Source: Pleurocapsa sp. PCC 7319 (GTDB taxonomy: Bacteria; Cyanobacteriota; Cyanobacteriia; Cyanobacteriales; Xenococcaceae). Taken from it: 64,000 nucleotides of DNA. The notes beneath the pieces are model-generated. The model worked only from the letters and a program-made list of their open reading frames with translations. It had not been told where the DNA came from and did not search any database. Shown in pieces: positions 17,365-25,345 of the stretch (the stretch's first letter is position 1; each line of letters opens with the position of its first letter). Position numbers and translations under genes: made by a program. The stretch is taken from positions 2,256,211 through 2,320,210 of the forward strand of contig NZ_KB235922.1 of assembly GCF_000332195.1 (NCBI RefSeq), in the 5' to 3' direction.

Positions 17365-18813
17365 TTATGCTTCTAAACCCAAATGGGTTAGAAGTATAGT
17401 TTTAAGTTCTGGGGTAACTGGATGAGGATAGCGACCATTCTCAATCTGAGATAGGCGGGAAGGAGAAATATCGATCTGTTTAGCCATAGTTCTCAAGCTT
17501 TTTTTATTAGCTTTACGTGCTTTCCTAATTTGTTCACCAAAGGCTAATAAATCTATGTTGGATATCGTCTCTTGGGTTGAGCTTTGCTCTTTATCGACCT
17601 GGAAATCAGATATAGGCAAATTTGGTTTGGGTTCAGGCTGTATTTCTGGTTGATACAAAGTACCGCAACACTTTAACCAATTGTTGAACCAGTATTTTGG
17701 TTTTTTAATTTTGCTTTCAGACTCAACCCATTCGGGAACGTCCACATCATATATAAACCTGTATGGATGCTCGAATTTAGCTAAAGTTTTAAGTCCACGA
17801 TCGAAACTACGCTTTAGATTAGATGCAGCGCTACCATCGTTCGAGGCGGTTTCTATTTCTCTGCCACAACCAATACATTTTAAAAGACTTTCTATCTTGA
17901 AATGACCATTTCTATTCTGTTGTAAGGCAAAAAGGGCAAAATAAGCTATTCTTAAGGCTATTTTATCCCGATAAGGATCTAGCTTTAATGATTCACTGCT
18001 GAGATAGCCAAACTCCTTCAAATACTCGTGACCAGCAAATTTTTCAAACCAAGAGCCAGGACTATAGGTAATTTCAACATCAATTATGCTATTGTCTCCA
18101 CCAAGGCTTTTTTGAACTATCTGTTTAATATTGTAAATATCCCAGAGATTGGACATTTCAACCGTAAAAATCCCTTTCTGGCGATCGCGCCATTCTCTTA
18201 CCCAAACTTCCAGTCGTTTGATTAGATAAACGTGATGAGCTATTTTTTTAAGCTTATCTTGTTTAGATAAGTAGCAAGTAGATTTTTTATTTGCACCTCT
18301 TTCTTTTTTAGGAATGTAGTGATTTCTTTTTTTATCTTCACCAAAGTCAGCTAAAAGCTTAGAGGCTGATACAGTAATCTTTTGATTCCAAGCCTCTGGT
18401 TTACGAAAAGCGATCGCAGCTAAAGCATAGTGTAGCTTTAGAGTCTGTTCGCCAAACTGATGAGCAATAACTTCTTTAGACTGATATGCTACTTCTGCAA
18501 AATCGGTTAAGTCAAATCTATCTCTGATTTGCAGCTCGACGCGACCAGAGGTAAAATCTTTACCTCCATTTAAGCGGTCGTGTGATGATGCCCAAAATTC
18601 CATGCCCGTAACCCCTGCTGAGTAAACCGTATCAGTTATTGCGCTACTAGGACATTCTTCGTAAAAATTGTTCTGACACAGTGGCGCTTCTGTCGGGGAT
18701 CTTATTTGTTTAGTGTTTTGTAGATCTGATTTATTTTCAATATTGGACTCATGTGGATTATTTTTCTTACACTTACTTCTTTTATTACTAATTTTAGCTT
18801 CAGAATGTTCCAT
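17365..18813 (-). CDS. Plasmid protein with C-terminal XRE helix-turn-helix
   Basis: 482 residues. Residues about 428-480 form a Cro/CI-type helix-turn-helix (FGEQIRKARKANKKSLRTMA, then QIDISPSRLSQIENGRY). The N-terminal 70 residues are charged and probably disordered. The middle 300 residues are of a type I do not recognise, with a Cys pair (CIGCGRE). Its place beside the iterons and the CyRepA1 gene, on the same strand, suggests an origin-binding or copy-control protein. A second replication factor is also possible. Only the C-terminal domain is firm. Confidence 0.6.
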   Translation of the reverse strand: MEHSEAKISNKRSKCKKNNPHESNIENKSDLQNTKQIRSPTEAPLCQNNFYEECPSSAITDTVYSAGVTGMEFWASSHDRLNGGKDFTSGRVELQIRDRFDLTDFAEVAYQSKEVIAHQFGEQTLKLHYALAAIAFRKPEAWNQKITVSASKLLADFGEDKKRNHYIPKKERGANKKSTCYLSKQDKLKKIAHHVYLIKRLEVWVREWRDRQKGIFTVEMSNLWDIYNIKQIVQKSLGGDNSIIDVEITYSPGSWFEKFAGHEYLKEFGYLSSESLKLDPYRDKIALRIAYFALFALQQNRNGHFKIESLLKCIGCGREIETASNDGSAASNLKRSFDRGLKTLAKFEHPYRFIYDVDVPEWVESESKIKKPKYWFNNWLKCCGTLYQPEIQPEPKPNLPISDFQVDKEQSSTQETISNIDLLAFGEQIRKARKANKKSLRTMAKQIDISPSRLSQIENGRYPHPVTPELKTILLTHLGLEA

Positions 18814-19029
18814 TATTACGTTGGATGTGGAAGAGTCGTAATTTAGTCAGAATAGTTTGCTTGCTTAAAATATTGCTATATGAATTAGGCTACAAAAAGG
18901 CTTAATTTATATTGATAGGTGAAATTTAGCGCAAAAACTGGTTAATGTCTTATTTCTTTGTGTTTTTTGTAGATTAATTAATCCTAATGGATGAACTGTT
19001 TGTCCTTATACCAAAGGTAATTACTCTTG

Positions 19030-19788
19030 CTACCAATCCCAAAAGTTAATCTGTTGCTTAGGTATTTGTGTGTTAACCATGATTGCTGCTACATAGTTGG
19101 CTGCGGGAATAAAATGATACATTGACCACTTACCCACAGTGGCAATGTTTCCTTTAATTGCCAGTAATTTAAGATTTCTGTCGTCAAGTGATAACTCAAT
19201 GTCTGACAAAGAACCAGATAATCCCGTGCCGATCGCTTTTAGATAAGCTTCTTTAGCTGTCCAAAGTTGGTAAAACGCTACTTCCTGTTCTCTGCCAGTA
19301 AGATCAGCAATCAATTGATGAAATTCTCGATGAGTGAAAAAACGCCGAGCAAGTTCGGTTATATTTGCCATTTCTCTTAAATATTCAACATCGACTCCGA
19401 TAAGATGATGATTGGTAAATCCATACAGAGCATACTCTTGTGAGTGAGAAACATTGAACTGTAGAGAACTATTGTCTATTGATGCTGCTAATCGAGGCTT
19501 ACCGCGATTGCTATACTCGAATTCTATTTTTTCTGGGTTTATTTGGAGATAATTTGCCAATAACAAGCGTAAAATAACCCTAGCAGCAATAAATCTATTC
19601 TTATGTTTTAGGTAGTAAAATTTGTTTGCTCTAGCCATTTCATCTGTCGATAAGGAAGTAGCTAATTGCTCAATTTTGTCTGTAGGTAAATCTAAATTAG
19701 CACGCCATATATGAACTTGATTGTTAGCTAACACTGGCTGAGAAGGAGGTTCTTGCCAGATCGTATTTAATTTGTTGTTATCGTCCAT
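19030..19788 (-). CDS. Sfp-type 4'-phosphopantetheinyl transferase
   Basis: 252 residues with the family motifs FNVSHS, GVDVEYLREM (Mg-binding Asp and Glu) and LWTAKEAYLKAIGTGLS. The enzyme transfers the phosphopantetheine arm of CoA to the conserved Ser of carrier domains. In this window it can serve the carrier domains of the 3104-residue megasynthase, the A-PCP protein and the stand-alone acyl carrier protein. It is the last gene of a minus-strand group with the DevA-like ATPase and the thioesterase, 85 bases after the former. All active residues are present. Confidence 0.9.
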   Translation of the reverse strand: MDDNNKLNTIWQEPPSQPVLANNQVHIWRANLDLPTDKIEQLATSLSTDEMARANKFYYLKHKNRFIAARVILRLLLANYLQINPEKIEFEYSNRGKPRLAASIDNSSLQFNVSHSQEYALYGFTNHHLIGVDVEYLREMANITELARRFFTHREFHQLIADLTGREQEVAFYQLWTAKEAYLKAIGTGLSGSLSDIELSLDDRNLKLLAIKGNIATVGKWSMYHFIPAANYVAAIMVNTQIPKQQINFWDW

Positions 19789-19873
19789 TATTAGAAGCTA
19801 AATGGGTAAATCGAAACCTGAGTTGTCTAGATCATTTGGAGATTGCAACATAAATACATTCAAACATTTTCGA

Positions 19874-20602
19874 TTAAAAACTATTGTTCTTAGCTGTAAT
19901 TCTGCCGTCTTCCAATTCCACAATGCGATCCGCTACGTCCAAGATACGGTTATCGTGGGTAACGATAAGAATTGTACAGCCTTGCTCTCTAGCTAACTCT
20001 TGCATCAACTCAACAATATTACGACCAGATTGGCTGTCTAATGCTGCTGTGGGTTCGTCTGCTAATACCATTCTAGGATGGGAGACTAAAGCACGAGCGA
20101 TTGCCACTCTTTGTTTTTGTCCTCCAGAAAGGTTATGAGGATAATAATCGGCGTGTTCTCCCAAACCTACAGATTCTAAAAGAGCGACCGCTCTTTGTTT
20201 TACCTGTGGTGCATTAATTCCTTTGTGTAATTCCAGTGACATCTGTACATTTTGCCTGGCAGTCAAAGATTCTAGTAAGTTATGTGCTTGAAAGATATAG
20301 CCAACATTTCTCCTAATTTGAACCAATTTCTTTTTGCTGGCACCAGATAATTCTTCGCCAAAAACTTTGAGACTTCCTAGTTGTGCCGAACGCAATCCAC
20401 CCATAAGAGTTAAGAGAGTGGTTTTACCAGAGCCAGATGGTCCTTTTAAAATAATTACTTCTCCAGAGTTGAGAGTCAGATCGATATCAAATAAAATTTG
20501 TTTTTTAAGTTTGCCTTCGCCGAAGAAATGACTGAGGTTCTTAATTTCAACAACTTTATCAATTGTCGATCGCTGATTATTGATTGATTGGGTGAAAATC
20601 AT
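19874..20602 (-). CDS. DevA/LolD-type ABC transporter ATP-binding protein
   Basis: 242 residues: Walker A GPSGSGKTTLL, Q-loop region GYIFQAHNLLESLT, signature LSGGQKQRVAIARAL, Walker B MVLADEPTAALD and switch VTHDNRI. It is closest in style to DevA, which in heterocystous cyanobacteria works with DevB and DevC to export glycolipids, themselves polyketide products. No DevB- or DevC-like gene is in the window, so its membrane partners must lie elsewhere or it pairs with a chromosomal transporter. The thioesterase gene is 10 bases upstream, so they share an operon. Confidence 0.85.
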   Translation of the reverse strand: MIFTQSINNQRSTIDKVVEIKNLSHFFGEGKLKKQILFDIDLTLNSGEVIILKGPSGSGKTTLLTLMGGLRSAQLGSLKVFGEELSGASKKKLVQIRRNVGYIFQAHNLLESLTARQNVQMSLELHKGINAPQVKQRAVALLESVGLGEHADYYPHNLSGGQKQRVAIARALVSHPRMVLADEPTAALDSQSGRNIVELMQELAREQGCTILIVTHDNRILDVADRIVELEDGRITAKNNSF

Positions 20603-20612
20603 TATGAGCTTA

Positions 20613-21389
20613 TTATCGAAGATTAATTCTATTAGGCATCGCGTTTAATTCGCGATTGAGAAACTGTAACAAAGTAGATTGATTTGAATTGATAAAAAAA
20701 TGATCCCCCTGAAACATCTGCATCGAAAAATTGCCATTTGTTTGTTCTCGCCAAGGCTCCAGATCATTACAAGCAATTTCAAAGTCTTGTATGCCACCTA
20801 AAACAGTAATTGGACAGTCAAGTCGAGGCTTTGGGATGTAGGCATGAGTTTCTATGGCAGCAAAATCTGCTCTTAAGACAGGCAAAAAAAGTTCCATCAA
20901 TTCAACATTTTCTAGTACTGCTTTTGGCGTACCGTTGAGTCTGCCTAATTCATTGATAAATTTAGGTTCGGGAAGATGATGAATCGGTGGTTTAGAACCT
21001 GGAACTTGAGGTGCATGACGACCTGAAATGAATAGATGTTCTGGACTGATATTACAATGCTTACGAATTTTATGAGTTAATTCAAAGCCGACTAATCCAC
21101 CCATACTATGACCAAAAAAGGCAAATGGTTTGTCTAGATACGGGAGTAAAGCATGAGTAAGTTTTTCGACAAGAGGTTCTAATCGATCTAACGGGCGTTC
21201 GGCGATTCTATATCCGTGTCCTGGTAGCTCAATCGGACAGATTTCTACTTCAGAGGTAAGACTTGTTGACCACGAAGAAAAAGTCGATGCTGCACCACCC
21301 GCATAGGGAAGACAAAATAGTCGCAGCTTGGCATTGGGATTAGGTCTCGATCGTGCAATCCAAGAATTGATAGTTTGTGCGTTGGTCAT
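20613..21389 (-). CDS. Type II thioesterase (alpha/beta hydrolase)
   Basis: 258 residues of the GrsT/RifR type: an N-terminal LRLFCLPYAGGAASTFSSW, the nucleophile elbow GHSMGG, an acidic residue in GGIQDFE and the catalytic His in FQGDHFF. Type II thioesterases free stalled or wrong acyl groups from carrier domains of NRPS and PKS enzymes. It is the first gene of the group with the ABC ATPase and the phosphopantetheinyl transferase. The most likely client is the megasynthase some 29 kb to the right. Confidence 0.85.
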   Translation of the reverse strand: MTNAQTINSWIARSRPNPNAKLRLFCLPYAGGAASTFSSWSTSLTSEVEICPIELPGHGYRIAERPLDRLEPLVEKLTHALLPYLDKPFAFFGHSMGGLVGFELTHKIRKHCNISPEHLFISGRHAPQVPGSKPPIHHLPEPKFINELGRLNGTPKAVLENVELMELFLPVLRADFAAIETHAYIPKPRLDCPITVLGGIQDFEIACNDLEPWREQTNGNFSMQMFQGDHFFINSNQSTLLQFLNRELNAMPNRINLR

Positions 21390-21788
21390 TGTTTAATTAG
21401 TTGAATAGAAAGCAATTGTTTTACCTTTTGTAGGCGATCGCATTTACAAATAAAGTTCTTCAGACTCAGCTAGCCAAAGCGCAACAGTTTTTTGTGACCA
21501 GCCGAGCGACTTTTATCAGAAAGCATCACATTCAAATGCGATCGCTCTTACAAATAAGTTAAAAAAGTTTGTGTCTGAAAGATTTCTCAATACTTTGCTG
21601 TCATGCTGGTATTTCTAGCAGAAGAATATTAGTGTCGGAGAAGATGCTATGATATTGCACTTTCAACTTGTTAAAAAATCTGCATCTATCATACAATCTT
21701 TTTAAGATCGTACAAAGTAGCGACTGCGACTAACTAGGCAAAGAGTTGGATATACGCTTTGTAATTTTGAATTAGGTTTCACACAGTC
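21390..21788. promoter_or_regulatory. Divergent promoter region with imperfect direct repeats
   Basis: A 400-bp gap between the thioesterase and carrier-protein genes. Two related stretches start at HIP1 octamers: GCGATCGCATTTACAAATAA at 21434 and GCGATCGCTCTTACAAATAA at 21538. No gene was seen. Confidence 0.35.
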
Positions 21789-22382
21789 ATGAAAAATAAC
21801 GCTTCATCAAATATTTCTACAACTACTGAAAATAATTTCCTGGCAACACATTCCACAGAACTAAAGCAGAACGATAAAACGATAAGCAGCACGGATTCTA
21901 ATGTCCAAAGTTCTGATTTGCTAACGAGCGAAGTAAATAATATCCAAGATTATAGCGATCATATCTGCCGCAATTGGCTCAAGGCTCATAAAACAAAATC
22001 TTTGGATTTAGAAAATATCCAACAATACACAAAAATCGTAATTTTATTACAAGACATAATTGAATTAATAGACAAAATCAAAACAGCAATTCAATGTACT
22101 CAGTTACAAAAATTAGAAATATGCAAAACGGTATGCAGCGTTATTTCTAATTGCTTGGGTATAGAGCCAAAACAAGTAACTCTAACAACAAATTTAGCAA
22201 ACGATCTGGGAATAAATTCTTTAGAATGGCAAGAATTATTGATAGCTTTAGAGGAGAGATTTGCTATAAAAATTTCAGATGATATTGCAGAAACTTGGTT
22301 AACAGTACAGCAAATAATCGATTGCGTAGTATTAACAGTTAGAGAAAAAAATTATTGCCTCAAATATAATCTTGAGTGGTAA
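21789..22382 (+). CDS. Acyl carrier protein with a long N-terminal extension
   Basis: 197 residues. The last 80 form a carrier domain: helix 1 LQKLEICKTVCSVISNCLGI, then LANDLGINSLEWQELLIALE, with the phosphopantetheine Ser in INSLEW, and helix 4. The first 60 residues are Ser/Thr/Asn-rich and likely disordered, followed by a helical stretch. Such an extension is unusual for a free ACP and may be a docking segment. It could be a client of the divergent thioesterase/PPTase group. Its fatty-acid partner is unknown. Confidence 0.7.
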   Translation: MKNNASSNISTTTENNFLATHSTELKQNDKTISSTDSNVQSSDLLTSEVNNIQDYSDHICRNWLKAHKTKSLDLENIQQYTKIVILLQDIIELIDKIKTAIQCTQLQKLEICKTVCSVISNCLGIEPKQVTLTTNLANDLGINSLEWQELLIALEERFAIKISDDIAETWLTVQQIIDCVVLTVREKNYCLKYNLEW

Positions 22383-22438
22383 TTTCATCAACATAAATTT
22401 GTGTATTTTACATAAGCGGTAATTTTATCTACTTTAAT

Positions 22439-24520
22439 TTAAGTTGGTAAAGAAACTGTAAATTCTGTATATTCACTTTCAACCGAATCAACTGATATTT
22501 TGCCACCGTGTTTTTCAATCAACTCTTTAGCAAAATGTAGACCTAATCCCAAACCTTCAGGAGAAGTCTTTGTAGTCCAAAATATTTGGAAAATATGATC
22601 TAAGTCTTTAGATTTTATTCCAGTACCATTATCTTTTATCTTTATTTCAATCTCGCTTTCTATATTTTGAGTGCTTATCGATAGTTTAGGTTGATAATCT
22701 CGCGTAGACGTACTTTTCTGATAAAGATGGTAGATTGCGTTGGAAATTATATTGTCTAACGCTCTTTCTATCTCCGATCTTACACAGCTTAATCTACGAA
22801 GACTACGATCGTAATTACGCTCGATTATAATCTCCAAATCATGATATTTAATTTTACAAATTTCCGTAGCCTCTGATAAGAGAAGATCGAGCATCTGATT
22901 AATATCTACATCTGGATCAATCGGCGATTTTTTATTATTGTTTTCTGTACCTCGATTATAGATTTCACTAATAATTAAAGTTACCTTTTGATTTATAGAT
23001 TTTATTCGCGATAATTTATTATTTAAGTTAGCAATTATGCTTTGTGGTAACTGTGCTTGAGGATCGCCTATTTCTTCAAAAAGAAATGAATTGTCTTCTA
23101 TAATCAATTGCAATTCTTCAATATCTGTCTGGCTGTTTTCAATATTTAAACCAATTATATTTGTCTTGTTTTTGATTTCATGGGCTATATACTGAGCTAG
23201 CTTTTGATAAACAGCTAATTTTTCTTGAGATAGTATTTTCTTTTGTGCTTCCCTTAGGGCTTGAGTTCTCTGTTTAACTTTTCGTTCTAGAGTTATGTTT
23301 TCTTGCTCTAGCTGGTCGAGTTTAATAAAAACATAGATACAAACTTCACTACTAAAAGCAAGAAGTAAAGCGGTAACTGTGGGAGTCCACCAGCCAAAAA
23401 GTAGAAGTAAATAGCCGATAACTAAAATTGTAATCAAGCTGAATATCGAATAGACAAGATGCAGGACAATTTTTTTCCTTGGAAAAAAATTGTTTCTTGT
23501 GTATAAATACCAAGAGCTGAAAGAAGTTGTTATTAGTAGAATGAAAAGTCCACTATATTGCCAGTAAAAAGGCAGAAACCTAATTATAGTGCGACCGCTC
23601 AAAGCAGCATTGACGATCTGACTAGTCATACTGGCATGAATCTCTACTCCATAAGTAAAGTCATGATTTTCTTCACCGTAGCTATACGGAGTGGTATAAA
23701 TATCTTCAATTGTTTCTGCCATTGTGCCGATGAAGATGATTTTATCTTGGAACAGATTATCTTCAATTCGATTTTCCAATACTTCAGAAACACTTACGTG
23801 TAAAAATTTGTTTTCATTGTTGCAGTAGTTAATTATAGTTTGATAATTATCTATAGTCCGCTCAGAGTAAAATAATCGATTCGCTTCAAGCAAAGGAAAA
23901 ACAGCATCATTTAGTTTTAACCAAGACTTCTTGCCGTAGCCAGTAGGAACAATATTTTCAGCTTCTAGGTATTTTAGAGCTACAGCTAGTCCCAGACTGG
24001 GTATTTGTTCGTCTTCGGTAGATTTTTGAACGTATAAATATCCTCGACGAACTACTCCATGTTCACCATCTTCTATAATTTCGCTAGCTCCAGTTCCGTC
24101 TAGTTCTGCCAACTCAGTTGGAGGCGAGATCGAACGATGGTAAGGATTGCCTCCATCTGTCTTTTCCACGCCAATCAACTCAGGTGTCGAGCGAAAAATA
24201 TTGTCTAAATTCTTGTTACCTTCATCGCCAATATTGACGTTACGATGTAGATCCAGACCAATAGCACGGGGATTTTGAGCTTTAATTTTAGTCAGTAAAG
24301 TTGCTAACGTATCGTCGCCGATGGGAAAACCAAGTTTCTCTATATCCTTCTCAGTTAAGCCAATAATAACTATTTTTCCATCTTGAGGTTCTGAAGGGCG
24401 TGATCGCAAATAGTTATCATAAAGATTACGTTCGGATATTTGTAGCCACCCCAATGAATTAAAAGCAGTAACGGTAAGGTATCCGATTAATATTGCTATA
24501 GTAGGGGGTTGCCATCGCAT
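22439..24520 (-). CDS. CHASE2-domain sensor histidine kinase
   Basis: 693 residues. One N-terminal membrane helix precedes a periplasmic CHASE2 domain (about 30-290, with GLDLHRNVNIGDEG and FIGTMAETIEDIYTTPYSYG), followed by two or three membrane helices (about 300-400) and a coiled coil. The kinase core has the phosphoacceptor His in IAHEIKNK, the N box LDNIISNAIYH, G box IKDNGTGIKSKD and GLGLGLHFAKELIEKHGG. It should sense an external cue. No partner regulator is adjacent, but the receiver-domain gene at 33.8 kb is in the same block. It ends convergently with the carrier-protein gene. Confidence 0.85.
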   Translation of the reverse strand: MRWQPPTIAILIGYLTVTAFNSLGWLQISERNLYDNYLRSRPSEPQDGKIVIIGLTEKDIEKLGFPIGDDTLATLLTKIKAQNPRAIGLDLHRNVNIGDEGNKNLDNIFRSTPELIGVEKTDGGNPYHRSISPPTELAELDGTGASEIIEDGEHGVVRRGYLYVQKSTEDEQIPSLGLAVALKYLEAENIVPTGYGKKSWLKLNDAVFPLLEANRLFYSERTIDNYQTIINYCNNENKFLHVSVSEVLENRIEDNLFQDKIIFIGTMAETIEDIYTTPYSYGEENHDFTYGVEIHASMTSQIVNAALSGRTIIRFLPFYWQYSGLFILLITTSFSSWYLYTRNNFFPRKKIVLHLVYSIFSLITILVIGYLLLLFGWWTPTVTALLLAFSSEVCIYVFIKLDQLEQENITLERKVKQRTQALREAQKKILSQEKLAVYQKLAQYIAHEIKNKTNIIGLNIENSQTDIEELQLIIEDNSFLFEEIGDPQAQLPQSIIANLNNKLSRIKSINQKVTLIISEIYNRGTENNNKKSPIDPDVDINQMLDLLLSEATEICKIKYHDLEIIIERNYDRSLRRLSCVRSEIERALDNIISNAIYHLYQKSTSTRDYQPKLSISTQNIESEIEIKIKDNGTGIKSKDLDHIFQIFWTTKTSPEGLGLGLHFAKELIEKHGGKISVDSVESEYTEFTVSLPT

Positions 24521-24643
24521 TTAAAAATACTAGTGTAATTTAGATTACATATTATCAGAATATATAAAATAACATCATATAGTAAATATTCTAATTTAAG
24601 CGATTAAGACACAGTATTTAGTATATGTTTAGTGAGTATATAT

Positions 24644-25333
24644 TTACTGTCTTGCTATGAAATCTAAATCAATATCCTTTAGTAAAGACCAAAATTTTTT
24701 CATTTCATCATTATTAATATCTTGAAATTGTAATAATTGGGCAGTGTAGGCGCAATTAAGGGCATCGTACCAAATTCCTACTTGAGCATATTCATCACTA
24801 CAAGATGATTTATTAGATGCGTTTTCAGAATTACTGTTGGATGTGGCTAAAGAAACTCGCTCTATCCAGGCTTGAGCAAATAAATTTCTCGATGGCTTGT
24901 CATCATTACAAATGACAGTTACCGTCCAACGGTAAGTTTTCCCAACTTCCAAAGGCTTGCTGCTTTGAGGTAATTTTAAAGCTACAATTCCAGGTTCGGG
25001 CTTCAGTTCTTTTGTAAGTATGGGTTTTTTTCCAGGCTCTAACAAGGTAAAACGCAAGGGCAGAGATAATTTTTGAGATAAATGCCAAAAGAAAGTAGGA
25101 TGGGATGAAACTGTAGTAGCAGTATGATCTTGTGGAATTAGTAAGGTAACTGTATCTCTTAAAGGAATACGGCATCCTCTAGAGCCTCCAGCTTTTCTAG
25201 CCTGCTCTCGCTTTTCTCCCCTTGGAGGACGATAGGTTTTGGTAGTGTTAGCTAAACTCCAAACAGGTAAAAAACTGATAAAAATAGCAGTAGTGCATGC
25301 TGGTATGCTGAAATACTTAAAGAAAGTTTTCAT
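24644..25333 (-). CDS. DUF928 secreted protein
   Basis: 229 residues. The N-terminus is a signal peptide (TTAIFISFLPVWSLANT). It then has the DUF928 hallmarks: RGEKREQARKAGGSRGC, LTLLIP-like TVTLLIPQDH, SHPTFFWHL and YRWTVTVIC. The domain is common in cyanobacteria next to CHAT and CHASE2 genes; its biochemical role is not established. Its ATG lies only 5 bases from the ATG of the divergent CHAT gene, inside a palindrome. Confidence 0.8.
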   Translation of the reverse strand: MKTFFKYFSIPACTTAIFISFLPVWSLANTTKTYRPPRGEKREQARKAGGSRGCRIPLRDTVTLLIPQDHTATTVSSHPTFFWHLSQKLSLPLRFTLLEPGKKPILTKELKPEPGIVALKLPQSSKPLEVGKTYRWTVTVICNDDKPSRNLFAQAWIERVSLATSNSNSENASNKSSCSDEYAQVGIWYDALNCAYTAQLLQFQDINNDEMKKFWSLLKDIDLDFIARQ

Positions 25334-25345
25334 GGGTCATGAAAA
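25327..25345. promoter_or_regulatory. Palindrome containing both start codons of a divergent pair
   Basis: TTTTCATG-GGT-CATGAAAA: each arm holds one of the two start codons. No room is left for ribosome sites or promoters between the genes, so each gene's promoter must lie inside the other gene, or the true starts are further in. Confidence 0.6.
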
